Assembly (NCBI GenBank): GCA_036504895.1
Contig: DASXUJ010000048.1
Location: 1-64,000 of the forward strand
DNA length: 64,000 nt
Direction of reading: 5' to 3'
Source of the DNA: Syntrophorhabdaceae bacterium
GTDB taxonomy: Bacteria; Desulfobacterota; Syntrophorhabdia; Syntrophorhabdales; Syntrophorhabdaceae
Below, one piece after another: positions 36,857 through 45,519 of this stretch (its first letter is position 1; the number at the start of each line of letters is the position of its first letter). The notes beneath the pieces are model-generated. The model ran no database searches, was not told the origin of the DNA, and saw only the letters and a list, made by a program, of their open reading frames with translations. Both the position numbers and the translations under genes were made by a program.

Positions 36857-37452
36857 AAGGGATAACCCTCAAGATCGATGGGGAAGAAGTAAAGGCGAGA
36901 GAGGGGATGACGGTCCTGAAAGCCGCTCAGAACGCGCACATCCGCATCCCCACCCTCTGCTACCATAAAAAGCTGGAGCCCTACGGGGGGTGCCGGCTCT
37001 GCATGGTGGAGGTAGAAAGCCGCGGCTCGGCCCCCCGTCTTGTCGTCTCCTGTCTTTATCCTGCACAGAATAATATCATCGTCCGGACCAGGTCGCCCAA
37101 GGTGGACCGGGTCCGCAAGACCGTCCTGGAGCTCCTCCTCGCCCATGCCCCCAATTCCTTCGAGCTTAAGGAGCTCGGGAAAGAGTACGGCGCAGACGAG
37201 AGCCGCACCGGACAGGAACCCTCCTTCTGTATCCACTGCGGGCTCTGCGTGAGGTACTGCGCCGAAGTAAAGAAGAAAGACGCGATAGGGTTCGTGGACA
37301 GGGGCATCCACAAAGAGATCGGCTTCGTTCCGGAAATCGCGTCAAAAGAGTGCGGGAAATGCAAAGAATGTTTCCCCCTCTGTCCCACCGAGGCGCTCCA
37401 GGCGGCCTATATCTTTGTCGAGGCCCTGGCGTTCCCCGGCCAGGGGCATTGA
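36853..37452 (+). CDS. NuoG/HndD-like Fe-S subunit, N-terminal module only
   Basis: The 199-residue protein starts at GTG 36853, overlapping the NuoF-like stop (GTGA). Its N-terminal plant-type [2Fe-2S] domain has C36, C47, C50 and C67 (PYGGCRLCMVEV). A region follows where NuoG normally has a His-Cys cluster, but here LELLLAHAPNSFELKEL lacks those cysteines. A 2[4Fe-4S] domain completes it: CIHCGLCVRYC (126-136) and CGKCKECFPLCP (167-177). The catalytic domain of HndD, HydA or FdhA is missing, so this looks like an electron-transfer adaptor for the NuoF-like subunit. Confidence 0.85.
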   Translation: MKGITLKIDGEEVKAREGMTVLKAAQNAHIRIPTLCYHKKLEPYGGCRLCMVEVESRGSAPRLVVSCLYPAQNNIIVRTRSPKVDRVRKTVLELLLAHAPNSFELKELGKEYGADESRTGQEPSFCIHCGLCVRYCAEVKKKDAIGFVDRGIHKEIGFVPEIASKECGKCKECFPLCPTEALQAAYIFVEALAFPGQGH

Positions 37453-37479
37453 GAGAATAGTTTCCCGACAATCTACCCG

Positions 37480-37508
37480 ACCGGCTTCGAGCATGGAGCC
37501 GGTTTTTT
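37480..37508 (+). terminator. Rho-independent terminator of the NuoF/NuoG-like operon
   Basis: Stem ACCGGCT/AGCCGGT with a ten-base loop followed by six T. It lies 28 bases after the stop of the second gene. Confidence 0.85.
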
Positions 37509-37652
37509 ATAAAGAAGGGTGCGAGAGTGCCCAAGGGGGATGGAGAGGGGCGGACGGAGGGGAGTATGAGCTTCTCTACCCAATCCCTGGCACATCAGGT
37601 AATAACCGGCGGGAAAATCATAATAATTATCTCGGGAAGAATCGCGTATTCG

Positions 37653-38057
37653 TTACGGGGAGTTGGGATTGGCATCCGTTATTTCCGAAAGCCAGTCGAT
37701 GGCATCTTCAAACCTCGTAAAAATCTCATAACGAAATCCTTTGATGTCCAGGCATGCTTTAAACTGATTTGCCAAAGAAAGTTGCTTTTCATCATCCGGT
37801 ACGACATTTGCTATTTTTCCTTTGAAGAGTAATTTGTACTTGGCCATTTCAACGGCCAGTTGCAACATCGTTCCGATGCTGTCCTCATTGTCGATTGTTG
37901 TTTCCCTCATATCGATAAGAATATTATGATTTTCATGAAAAGAGGCCGCAGCCGCAAGCTCGTGAATGATTTTCAACGACCGGTCGAAATCGATGTTTCC
38001 TGCTTCGGTCTTTCGAATGAAATCCTTCACTTTATATATTTTTACTGTATCAGACAT
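37653..38057 (-). CDS. STAS-like protein, paralogue 1
   Basis: The 134-residue protein reads KIYKVKDFIRKTEAGNID, then HELAAAASFHENHNILIDMR and FKGKIANVVPDDEKQ. The alternating strand/helix layout with a central ILIDMRET strand resembles STAS/SpoIIAA-like folds, but the assignment is tentative and no phospho-Ser motif is clear. It is about three-quarters identical by eye to the protein at 39686-40090, and its promoter is duplicated too. AGGAGGGGGCTCAT fixes the ATG at 38057. Role unknown; a regulatory or partner-binding role is possible. Confidence 0.7.
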   Translation of the reverse strand: MSDTVKIYKVKDFIRKTEAGNIDFDRSLKIIHELAAAASFHENHNILIDMRETTIDNEDSIGTMLQLAVEMAKYKLLFKGKIANVVPDDEKQLSLANQFKACLDIKGFRYEIFTRFEDAIDWLSEITDANPNSP

Positions 38058-38211
38058 ATGAGCCCCCTCCTTTCGTATCAACCGGTTACCTCCTCTCTTT
38101 CACGCCCCCGGGCGGCATCACTTTCCTTCTGTCCCGAGGGAAGAATCCGGGGCTTCCCGATAAATATGAGCAGTTCTCTATTACCGCGGAGGGCATTCAC
38201 TTTAATAATCG

Positions 38212-38240
38212 TTTATAAAGCTCATAACACTGAAAGTCAA
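38212..38240 (-). promoter_or_regulatory. Sigma-70-type promoter of STAS-like paralogue 1
   Basis: On the minus strand TTGACT (38235-38240), 17-base spacer, TATAAA (38212-38217). The flanks (TTTCAG...GAGCTT) match the promoter of paralogue 2. The leader of about 150 bases is also partly shared. Confidence 0.7.
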
Positions 38241-38277
38241 GTATCGAGCCCGGCCCAAGTTTATGGCCTATTTCCCC

Positions 38278-39216
38278 TCATTCTTTCAGAGGAATATCCT
38301 TTTTCAACAGGCTGATTACGTTCGATCCCGCGGCCGGAACGCCCTGGGGAGGTTCCGAGCAGTATTCGTTATACAGGGAGTTAAAATCTTTGTATAGCCG
38401 TGTGGCGACTTTTTTCGTCCCGTCGGGACTTATCCTTATTTCGTTCTTTTTGCACAATTGGGCAGCCCTGTAGTACCGGTAGTCCGCCTCTTTGAAAATT
38501 GTCAGGAAGGTCTCGGGCGATATCTTCAACGCGTCGAATGTGGTATGGAGCCATTTCAGGTTTTTTCTGCGGATTACCTCTTCAGTGGCGAAGATATCTG
38601 CCTGCCGGACCTCGGCCCTTCTCCGTATCCCATCTTTCTCTACCCAATCCTCCTCGTCTTCATAGGTCAGGCAAAGGCTGCTTTCCAGGTGCACATTGAC
38701 GAAATGGCCTATTTCTTCGACAACCGAATCAAGATGGCGGGAAAGGACCTGGAGAAACAGCCGGCCCGGTTCTGTAAGGGGTTTTCTCAGGGGACCTATC
38801 ATGGTCCACATGTCCCGTACGGTAACGATTCGGTTCATGGGCGGCTTTGGTGAGGTGCGGGACCAGGATTTGAAATCCGTCTCGGTCATGGGGTATTCGT
38901 CCGCGGGCGGCCAATCGGGATACCACTCAAGGATGAGATTTCCTTTATCGGTGAGACCGACCGAGAGGTGGGCCTTTGGTTTCCGGATGCCGTCGATCGT
39001 CAACACCCGGTCGATGTTCCAGTTTTGTACACCCGCCAGATCATGGACGCGAACGGGCCACCCTGCAATCGAGGCGATGAGGTCCTTTATCTTCGTGGCA
39101 TGGGGATAGGGAAGGCCTGCCGGAAAGCTGTCCTTTCCTCCCCTCGCGTTTATTCTTTTCCTCTTTTCGAGGACCTCGAAAATGCCGTATACCGGGTTGT
39201 GCATCATGGAACCCAT
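38278..39216 (-). CDS. Hypothetical protein of 312 residues
   Basis: Not recognised. The protein is soluble, with no signal peptide or membrane helix. It is rich in Trp and charged residues (WYPDWPPADEYPMTETDF, MIGPLRKPLTEPGRLFLQ, DEEDWVEKDGIRRRAEVR). A likely helical region at 155-180 and a basic C-terminal part are the only clear features. A strong GGAGGAGCTTC before ATG 39216 and good codon use support a real gene. It sits between the two STAS-like paralogues and may belong with them. Confidence 0.7.
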   Translation of the reverse strand: MGSMMHNPVYGIFEVLEKRKRINARGGKDSFPAGLPYPHATKIKDLIASIAGWPVRVHDLAGVQNWNIDRVLTIDGIRKPKAHLSVGLTDKGNLILEWYPDWPPADEYPMTETDFKSWSRTSPKPPMNRIVTVRDMWTMIGPLRKPLTEPGRLFLQVLSRHLDSVVEEIGHFVNVHLESSLCLTYEDEEDWVEKDGIRRRAEVRQADIFATEEVIRRKNLKWLHTTFDALKISPETFLTIFKEADYRYYRAAQLCKKNEIRISPDGTKKVATRLYKDFNSLYNEYCSEPPQGVPAAGSNVISLLKKDIPLKE

Positions 39217-39444
39217 GAAGCTCCTCCTTTTTTTCTCGCAGATTCAGGAGTGACGCAGGTTTGGGCTTTGGCACAACCCCGATGGCCGCGTTACTCCTTC
39301 CGCTAGTTATAGTTCTTTTATCTATATAATACAAATAAGAAATCCGCACCCTGCTTCATGGAAAGATTATAATTACCCTATGGGTGTCAGCACCCATTTT
39401 CGCCGCACCGCGATAGACGATAAATCAAGGGGATAGGAGCCATC

Positions 39445-39660
39445 ATGACACATAAATTCAAAGTGGGCGACCATGTAGCCTGGAACTCGGAGGCAGGGCA
39501 CGCCAGCGGCAGGATCATCAAGGTGCATACGCAAAATGTCGATTACAAAGGTTATACGCATCACGCCGGCGAGAATGATCCCCAGTATGAGATCAAGAGC
39601 GACAAAACCGACCATATTGCGATGCATAAAGGAGCGGCCTTGAGAAAGATAGACGACTGA
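39445..39660 (+). CDS. DUF2945 / hypervirulence-associated Tudor-domain small protein
   Basis: The 71-residue protein reads FKVGDHVAWNSEAGHASGRI, then YTHHAGENDPQYEIKSDKT and HKGAALRKI. This is the small SH3/Tudor-like barrel of DUF2945 (HVA1) proteins. They are widespread and short, and of unknown function; a binding role is assumed. GGGGATAGGAGCC precedes the ATG. A TATAAT at about 39330 may be its -10 but lacks a good -35. Confidence 0.85.
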   Translation: MTHKFKVGDHVAWNSEAGHASGRIIKVHTQNVDYKGYTHHAGENDPQYEIKSDKTDHIAMHKGAALRKIDD

Positions 39661-39685
39661 CGGCCGGGATGCCGCATATACCCCG

Positions 39686-40090
39686 CTAGAGAGGGGTAGG
39701 ACTCATCTCCTTGATTTCCGAAGGCCAGTTGATCGCATCTTCAAAACTTGTGAAAACCTCATACTGAAATCCCTTCAAGTCGAGACAGGCTTTAAACTGC
39801 ATTGCCACCGCCAGCCGCTTTTCTTCATGCGGCACGACGGTCGCGATTTTTCCTTTGAAGAGCGATTTATAACGGGCCATCTCAACGGCCAACTGTAACA
39901 TCATTCCAATGCTGTCGTCATCGGCAATCGTTGTTTCCCGCATATCGACAAGAATATTGTGACCTGTATGAAAAGTGGCTGCAGCGGCAAGCTCGTGAAT
40001 GATCTCCATCGACCGGTCCAAATCGATATTTCCCGCTTCAGTCTTCCGAATGAAATCCTTCACTTTATATATCTTTACCATGGCAGGCAT
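39686..40090 (-). CDS. STAS-like protein, paralogue 2
   Basis: The 134-residue copy of the protein at 37653-38057: KIYKVKDFIRKTEAGNID is identical, and changes are conservative elsewhere (ILVDMRETTIADDDSIG, FKGKIATVVPHEEKR). The C-terminus differs (NWPSEIKEMS against DWLSEITDAN). GGGAGG seven bases before ATG 40090 fixes the start. Keeping both copies with both promoters suggests both are expressed. Confidence 0.7.
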   Translation of the reverse strand: MPAMVKIYKVKDFIRKTEAGNIDLDRSMEIIHELAAAATFHTGHNILVDMRETTIADDDSIGMMLQLAVEMARYKSLFKGKIATVVPHEEKRLAVAMQFKACLDLKGFQYEVFTSFEDAINWPSEIKEMSPTPL

Positions 40091-40264
40091 ACCAACTCCC
40101 TCCCCTTCGCTTTAACCCCTTCCTCTTCGCTGCTGCCGGTCCCGAGAGGCATAAGAATCCGCCTTGTGAAAGGGCGGAAGTCAGGCCCTTTCCCCTGTAG
40201 CCCCGATGATGGCTCGGAATTGGCGGGCTCCTCAATCCTGCGGGGCACTCGTCTCGATAAATGG

Positions 40265-40292
40265 TTTATAAAGCTCAACCGCTGAAAGTCAA
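40265..40292 (-). promoter_or_regulatory. Sigma-70-type promoter of STAS-like paralogue 2
   Basis: On the minus strand TTGACT (40287-40292), 16-base spacer, TATAAA (40265-40270). It shares TTTCAG and GAGCTTTATAAAC with the promoter at 38212-38240, so gene and promoter were duplicated together. Confidence 0.65.
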
Positions 40293-40578
40293 GGGTGGGG
40301 CAATTGCTTTCCTATCATCCCAATTCCCTGCTCCGGCTTCGCGGATACGTCTTAAAGGGGGTGACAGTACCCCGGCCCTGACGGCCGGACCAAACCCCAT
40401 CCCGGGAAGGGCACGGCTCAAGGGGCCATCATTAGATCACAGATGGAGGCCCGTATAGTATATAATAGGGCATCCCGCAAAGGGGGTCCGGAATGAATAG
40501 CCGGCCCCACGGCATGGACGGGACGGATAATTATCGGCTGCGGCGGATTGCAGCCCTTTGAAGACAGGAGGAAAATGG

Positions 40579-41760
40579 ATGAAAAACCCGAGCGCCCGTG
40601 ACCCCAATCCGACATACCAAAGGCTCCCGGATCGCGGGCGGCCCATAGAGCTTTTCGTGTCTCCTTCTCAATACATTCAGGGGCAGGGAGTCATCGGCCT
40701 CCTCGGAGAGTATCTGTCCCTGTGCGTCTCGGGCTGCGCGGGCGTGCTCATTACCCCGGGGCGGGACCGTGCCCTTGGGGACAGGGTGGAAAATAGCCTC
40801 AGGGCCGCCGGCTTTACCGTAAGAAAGGCTATCTTTCAGGGCGAATCATCCCTGGCGGAGGCGGGAAGGGTCGCCGAATTCTTCGAAGGTCCCGGTCCCC
40901 GAATAGATGTCCTTATCGGCATCGGCGGGGGCAAGTGCCTCGATGCTGCGAGAATGGCGGCCTCGAGGCTCGGCGTGCGGGCCGTTACAATCCCCACCAC
41001 GGCTTCGACCGATGCACCGACATCGGCCCATTCCGTTGTCTACGACGGGAACGGGGTTTTTGCCGATGTCGAATTCAGCTCAACCAATCCCTTATTGGTG
41101 CTGGTCGATCTCGATGTGGTTGCCGCTGCCCCGACCCGCTTTCTCGTGGCCGGTATGGGGGATGCCTTTTCCACATTCTATGAAGCGCGCTGCTGCATGG
41201 AAAACCAGGAAGCCCGGACCGCACGGGGCGCCAGGCCGACCATGGCGGCCCTGGCTATTGCGCGTCAGTGCCGTGACCTGCTCCTCGAATACGGCACCGC
41301 GGCCCTGGAAGAGATCGGGAACCGGGAAACGGGCGAGGCCCTCGAACGTATCGTAGAGGCCAATATTCTTCTTAGCGGGCTCGGGTTCGAGAGCGGCGGC
41401 CTTGCGGGGGCGCACGGCGTGGCCCAGGGATTGACCGCCTGCAGGGATTTGCATACAAACTGCCTTCATGGAGAGCTGGTAGCCATCGGCACGATGACAC
41501 AATTGATCATGGAAAAACGAATGGACGAGGCGGAGCAGGCCGCCCGCTTCTTTAAGGACGTGGGCCTGCCGTTGCACCTCGCTCAAATCGGTTTCGACCC
41601 GCTCGAGAGGGGGCCGGAGCTGGACGAGATCGTGAAGCAGAGCCTCAACGTATTCTTCATCCACTACGAGCCGTTTGAAATAAGCCATGATTTCCTGAAG
41701 GCATCGATTCTCGAGGCGAGCGAGTTCGGAAAGACCATGGGGAAAACCCTGACAAAATAA
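40579..41760 (+). CDS. Iron-containing alcohol dehydrogenase family, glycerol dehydrogenase (GldA)-like
   Basis: The 393-residue protein has the N-terminal NAD-binding motif DVLIGIGGGKCLDAARM, then IPTTASTDAPTSAHSVVYD and LLVLVDLDVV. Metal ligands appear as an Asp in AGMGDAFSTF and His residues in GLAGAHGVAQG and NCLHGELVAIG, the glycerol dehydrogenase layout. The reaction would be glycerol to dihydroxyacetone with NAD, though related enzymes use other 2-hydroxy compounds. AGGAGG precedes ATG 40579; a TATAAT about 110 bases upstream has no -35. It heads the accessory block that continues to 52 kb. Confidence 0.85.
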   Translation: MKNPSARDPNPTYQRLPDRGRPIELFVSPSQYIQGQGVIGLLGEYLSLCVSGCAGVLITPGRDRALGDRVENSLRAAGFTVRKAIFQGESSLAEAGRVAEFFEGPGPRIDVLIGIGGGKCLDAARMAASRLGVRAVTIPTTASTDAPTSAHSVVYDGNGVFADVEFSSTNPLLVLVDLDVVAAAPTRFLVAGMGDAFSTFYEARCCMENQEARTARGARPTMAALAIARQCRDLLLEYGTAALEEIGNRETGEALERIVEANILLSGLGFESGGLAGAHGVAQGLTACRDLHTNCLHGELVAIGTMTQLIMEKRMDEAEQAARFFKDVGLPLHLAQIGFDPLERGPELDEIVKQSLNVFFIHYEPFEISHDFLKASILEASEFGKTMGKTLTK

Positions 41761-41944
41761 GGGCAGGGGATGCTCCATGGCCGGAGCCTCACCACGCACG
41801 TGAGAAGCTAACCGTTCAAAGCTAAGTTCGACGGCATGGTTATCAAAGATAGGGCGAAGGTCAATCCGATTATTGCACAAGACCCGCAGCGGAGAAGGTG
41901 GATAAAAATAAAAGCCCCGGTGCGGGCAATGAAAGGAGTCCTTT

Positions 41945-42934
41945 ATGAGCGGCGATGGATTGACCGTCGGTTTTTTTGGACCTGAAGATGCGGAAGGGGT
42001 GGCGAGGCTTTTTACGGAAGTCTATGGAGACGAATATCCGGCGAAGATAGTCTATCACCCCGACCAGCTTGTCGCCGCATTCGAAACACGGGAGCAGATA
42101 CCGATCGTGGTCCGTACTTCCCGAAAGGTGGTCGTGGGGTATAGCTCTCTGTTCCGCGCTGCCCCGGACAAAGGGGTATACGAGAAGGGGAATGGGGCGG
42201 TCTCGCCGGCCTTCCGGAACGCGGGCATTATGAGGATGATCTTCCGCCACGTGAGAGAGACATTGCCCGGCATTCGCGATATCACGGTGCTTTTCGGGGA
42301 GCCGGTCTGCAATCACATCTATATCCAGAAAGCTGCCCTTGCCGAAATACCCTTCATAGAGACGGCCCTCGAGGTCGGCCTCATGCCTGCCGAGGCATAT
42401 GAAAAGGAACAGAGCGCACCGGGGCGGGTATCGACGCTCCTCATGTTCATTACCGCGCGCCCGAAGCCGCACGTGGTCCATGTCCCTGAGATATATGAGG
42501 AGTACTTCCAATATATTTACCGCGGCCTCGATGACGGACGGTCATTCTCCCGGTCGGGAGAGGGGCTTCCCGCCTCGGAAACGACCCGGATCGAGACGGA
42601 GATATTTGCCTCCGCCCGGGTTGCCCGCCTGACTGTCCATGCCGCAGGATCGGAATTTGAACGGGCTTTTTCTGCCGAGGAGGAGCGTATTCCGGGCGGG
42701 CATGGGGAGGTAATCCAGGTGTGGCTGAAATTGTCATGGCCATGGATCGGAAGGGCGGTCGCTCTGTTGAAGGATACGGGCTACTCCTTTGGCGGCATAT
42801 TGCCTCAATGGTTCGGTGAGGACGGGCTTCTCATGCAGAAAACCCTCACCCAGCCGGACTGGGAGGCGATTCACCTCTTTTCCGACCGGGCGAAGCAGAT
42901 CCTGGAGTTTATCAGGACCGATTGGCAACAATAA
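41945..42934 (+). CDS. GNAT-type protein, paralogue 1 (two-lobed)
   Basis: The 329-residue protein opens VGFFGPEDAEGVARLFTEVY with GDEYPAKIVYHP. Then YGEKG-type acetyl-CoA loops appear: GNGAVSPAFRNAGIMRMIF (GNAT motif A, R/Q-x-x-G-x-A-like) and EPVCNHIYIQKAA. The C-terminal lobe ends in LKLSWPWIGRAVALLKDTGY with FGGILPQWFGEDGLLMQK, a half-GNAT fold. It is clearly homologous along its length to the protein at 50335-51354. AAGGAGTCCTTT precedes the ATG. Likely an acyl-CoA-dependent N-acyltransferase; substrate unknown. Confidence 0.7.
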   Translation: MSGDGLTVGFFGPEDAEGVARLFTEVYGDEYPAKIVYHPDQLVAAFETREQIPIVVRTSRKVVVGYSSLFRAAPDKGVYEKGNGAVSPAFRNAGIMRMIFRHVRETLPGIRDITVLFGEPVCNHIYIQKAALAEIPFIETALEVGLMPAEAYEKEQSAPGRVSTLLMFITARPKPHVVHVPEIYEEYFQYIYRGLDDGRSFSRSGEGLPASETTRIETEIFASARVARLTVHAAGSEFERAFSAEEERIPGGHGEVIQVWLKLSWPWIGRAVALLKDTGYSFGGILPQWFGEDGLLMQKTLTQPDWEAIHLFSDRAKQILEFIRTDWQQ

Positions 42935-43015
42935 TTTTGCGATACGCCTTTTGGCGGAACGATCCGATCTCCCGGTCCTGCATCCGCGGGAAAAGGGTCA
43001 ATAGATTCGGTTTTG

Positions 43016-43044
43016 TTGACGGGTTTCATGCTTCCTGATATAAG
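43016..43044 (+). promoter_or_regulatory. Sigma-70-type promoter of the Mo-hydroxylase/GNAT operon
   Basis: TTGACG (43016-43021), 17-base spacer, TATAAG (43039-43044). Predicted start near 43051, about 20-30 bases before the first gene. Probably drives the whole run to 51354. Confidence 0.75.
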
Positions 43045-43069
43045 TTAGAACCGACCCGTAATCATTACT

Positions 43070-44377
43070 ATGGAGACATCCTTGGAACGAGCGCACAGAG
43101 AGACTCGCCTTGCCACGCACCTCGACATGACCTACTTCTCTCTCACCATGTCTTTTATCGAGGAATCGGCCGCCGCATTCGGAATGGAGGCTCAGGATGC
43201 GGGGAGGCTGCGGCTCGCGAGCGAGGAGATATTTACGTACCTCGCAGAATATCGGAAAGGCGAGGCCCTTTCAGTGGAGACGGAGGACGGCTGTTACTAT
43301 GTGGGAGTGAAATTCCTCCTCCATGCCGACCCGGACTCTCCGCCTCCTCATCTCCCGGAAAGGGGACCCGGGCCCCTCGAGCCCGGAGACGATCTTGCGT
43401 CCATGGGCCTCATTATCGCGTCCAGGTTCGTGGACCGTCTTCACATGCTCGAAGACGGCGGAGTGGGTCTCGTGAAAGAAAAAACCTATCCCGAGGCAGG
43501 TACGTTGGTCAGGACGCCGGTTCCCGCCCTGGCCCGGTTCCATGTGGCCGCGCCCGAAAACGAAGCCCTCAAGCATTTTGTCCGGCAGGTTGCCGCCTAT
43601 TATGGGCCTCAATTTTTCCCCGTCGACTTTTGCTTTCCCGGTAAGGTAGTCGATATGGTTGCCCAGGGTCAGTACCGCGTCCTGGTGGCAACGGGCGGCG
43701 GGGCCGAGGTGGCGGGAGGGATAATGTGGCGCACGGAAGGCGCGCGCCTGATTGAGGCCTTCGGTCCCTATCTTTTCGATCAGCCCCCTCAATACGGCAT
43801 GTCCGAGGCCCTGGTGGATGGGCTTCTCATGGAGATCGCAAAGACAGAGGCCTTTTGCGTGACCGACATATACCCGACTCCCGAGCTCCCTCACGGCTAT
43901 TTCGAATTATTGGGGTCTATCGACCGCATAAAACCTGACGGACTGAGAGAGGCCCGCCTTTTTTATTACCGCCAGCTGAAGGAAGACCCCGGGCTTAGCG
44001 TCTGGGCCCATCCTGACCTCGTATCGTTCCTGGAACAGGAATATGAGCGCCTCTTTCTTGCCCGCCATATCCGCGTCACCACCGGCGGAGGTGAGGCACG
44101 GCCCGCCCATGCCTTTTTTTCTCTCCGCTTCGATCGTGTCCTGAGCTCGGCAATTCTCCGCCTCCTCTGGGACGGCGCCGACGCCCGGGAGGTCCTCGAA
44201 AATCATGTGAAATCATTGAGAGCCGAAGGGTTTTCGGACATTTTTTTTGAAATGGACCTCGCCCATACCCGGGAGGTCGATCTGACCCCTCTTCTGTTCC
44301 GGCAAGGGTTTGCGCCCCGTCTCGTCTTTCCTCACGGGGGTGGTGCGGATATGGTTGCCTTCCAGTACCAGGGGTAA
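43070..44377 (+). CDS. ATPase-like (RsbW-type) domain fused to a GNAT-like lobe
   Basis: The 435-residue protein. Residues about 10-145 resemble an anti-sigma-factor/RsbW-type HATPase: LRLASEEIFTYLAEYRKG, DDLASMGLIIASRFVDRL and GVGLVKEKTYPE. The usual N-box Asn and the DxGxG motif are not seen, so ATP binding may be lost. Residues 155-435 form GNAT-like lobes, ending in GFAPRLVFPHGGGADMVAF, the same position as the FGG...QWFG end of the two other GNAT proteins. ATG 43070 has no ribosome site; TTG 43082 has GGAG six bases upstream and may be the true start. First gene of the operon. Confidence 0.65.
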   Translation: METSLERAHRETRLATHLDMTYFSLTMSFIEESAAAFGMEAQDAGRLRLASEEIFTYLAEYRKGEALSVETEDGCYYVGVKFLLHADPDSPPPHLPERGPGPLEPGDDLASMGLIIASRFVDRLHMLEDGGVGLVKEKTYPEAGTLVRTPVPALARFHVAAPENEALKHFVRQVAAYYGPQFFPVDFCFPGKVVDMVAQGQYRVLVATGGGAEVAGGIMWRTEGARLIEAFGPYLFDQPPQYGMSEALVDGLLMEIAKTEAFCVTDIYPTPELPHGYFELLGSIDRIKPDGLREARLFYYRQLKEDPGLSVWAHPDLVSFLEQEYERLFLARHIRVTTGGGEARPAHAFFSLRFDRVLSSAILRLLWDGADAREVLENHVKSLRAEGFSDIFFEMDLAHTREVDLTPLLFRQGFAPRLVFPHGGGADMVAFQYQG

Positions 44378-44388
44378 TAATAAAGGCC

Positions 44389-45519
44389 ATGCCCCTTCCT
44401 GACCTCGCCTCTCTCGTCCCGGCCCACATAAGGAAATTCGAGCCCTACATCCCCAGCAATCCCGACCGCGTGCTCATGAACCTCTACGGGTGCGACCACC
44501 TGTGGCGGCTTAACAACAATGAGAACCCCTTCGGGCCTCCCCCTTCCGCCCGTGAGGTGATACGGCGGTTCGAGCCGGCGGAGGCGGGCCTTTACCCGAG
44601 CGGCGACTCATACTACCTGCGTCAAAAGCTCGCGGAAAAATACTCGCTCCACCCGGACCAGTTTCTGGTGGGCAACGGCGCAAACGAGGTAATCGCTTTT
44701 GTGATAAAAGCCTTTTGCCGGGAAGGGGACAATATCATTACCGCTGATAAGACCTTTGCCGTCTATGAATGGGTGGCCGCCTTTTCCGGGTTCCGGGCGC
44801 GGCTCACCCCGCTTAAGGACTTCGGCTTCGATGGGGAGGCCATGCTCGGCCAGGTGGACGAACGGACCAAGATACTCTTCGTCTGCAATCCCAATAATCC
44901 CACGGGAACTTATTGGAGCGAGGAGAAACTGCGCCGGTTTCTCACCCGCACGGAAGGGCGCCGGATTGTAGTGGTGGATGAGGCTTATTGCGAATTTGTA
45001 GAGGGCCCCGATTTTCCCGACTCCATGAGCCTCCTCAAAGAGTTCCCGAACCTGGTCGTCTTCAGGACTTTTTCGAAAATGTACGGCCTCGCGGGACTGC
45101 GCATAGGGTATCTGGCGGGAAGTCGGGAAGTGGTGGATATTATCAGGCGCACGCGCGTCGTCTATTCGGTGAACAGGCTGGCCCAGGATGCTGCCCTGGC
45201 CGCCATGGGCGATCACGGGCATATCGAGCGCACTCGCGAGCTGGTGCGGGTGGAAAAAGGGTATCTCACCGCGGAGCTGGCATCCATGGGTCTCACTACC
45301 CAGTCCGGGGAAGGGTGCTTCATCATGGTGAAGCTGCCCATGAGCGATACCCTTGCATACCGCAGGCTCATGAGTCGGGGTGTCATGATCCGCAGCATGA
45401 CGGGGTTCAGGTTCCCCAACTGGATACGGGTAAGCATAGCCCAACATGAGGCCATGGAGGCATTTATCGGGGCCCTGCGCTACATCCTCGGGGAAAGACC
45501 GGGCCATGAAGGTCGATAG
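44389..45519 (+). CDS. Histidinol-phosphate aminotransferase-like class I/II aminotransferase
   Basis: The 376-residue PLP enzyme shows LNNNENPFGPPPSAR near 41, VGNGANEVI, FVCNPNNPTGTYW (165-176), VVDEAYCEFV and the PLP lysine in FRTFSKMYGLAGLRIGYL (K230). This is the HisC family, which also holds aminotransferases for other amino acids and natural products. Placed between the GNAT fusion and a Mo-hydroxylase rather than with his genes, it may serve the local pathway instead of histidine synthesis. It overlaps the next gene by 14 bases. Confidence 0.85.
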   Translation: MPLPDLASLVPAHIRKFEPYIPSNPDRVLMNLYGCDHLWRLNNNENPFGPPPSAREVIRRFEPAEAGLYPSGDSYYLRQKLAEKYSLHPDQFLVGNGANEVIAFVIKAFCREGDNIITADKTFAVYEWVAAFSGFRARLTPLKDFGFDGEAMLGQVDERTKILFVCNPNNPTGTYWSEEKLRRFLTRTEGRRIVVVDEAYCEFVEGPDFPDSMSLLKEFPNLVVFRTFSKMYGLAGLRIGYLAGSREVVDIIRRTRVVYSVNRLAQDAALAAMGDHGHIERTRELVRVEKGYLTAELASMGLTTQSGEGCFIMVKLPMSDTLAYRRLMSRGVMIRSMTGFRFPNWIRVSIAQHEAMEAFIGALRYILGERPGHEGR

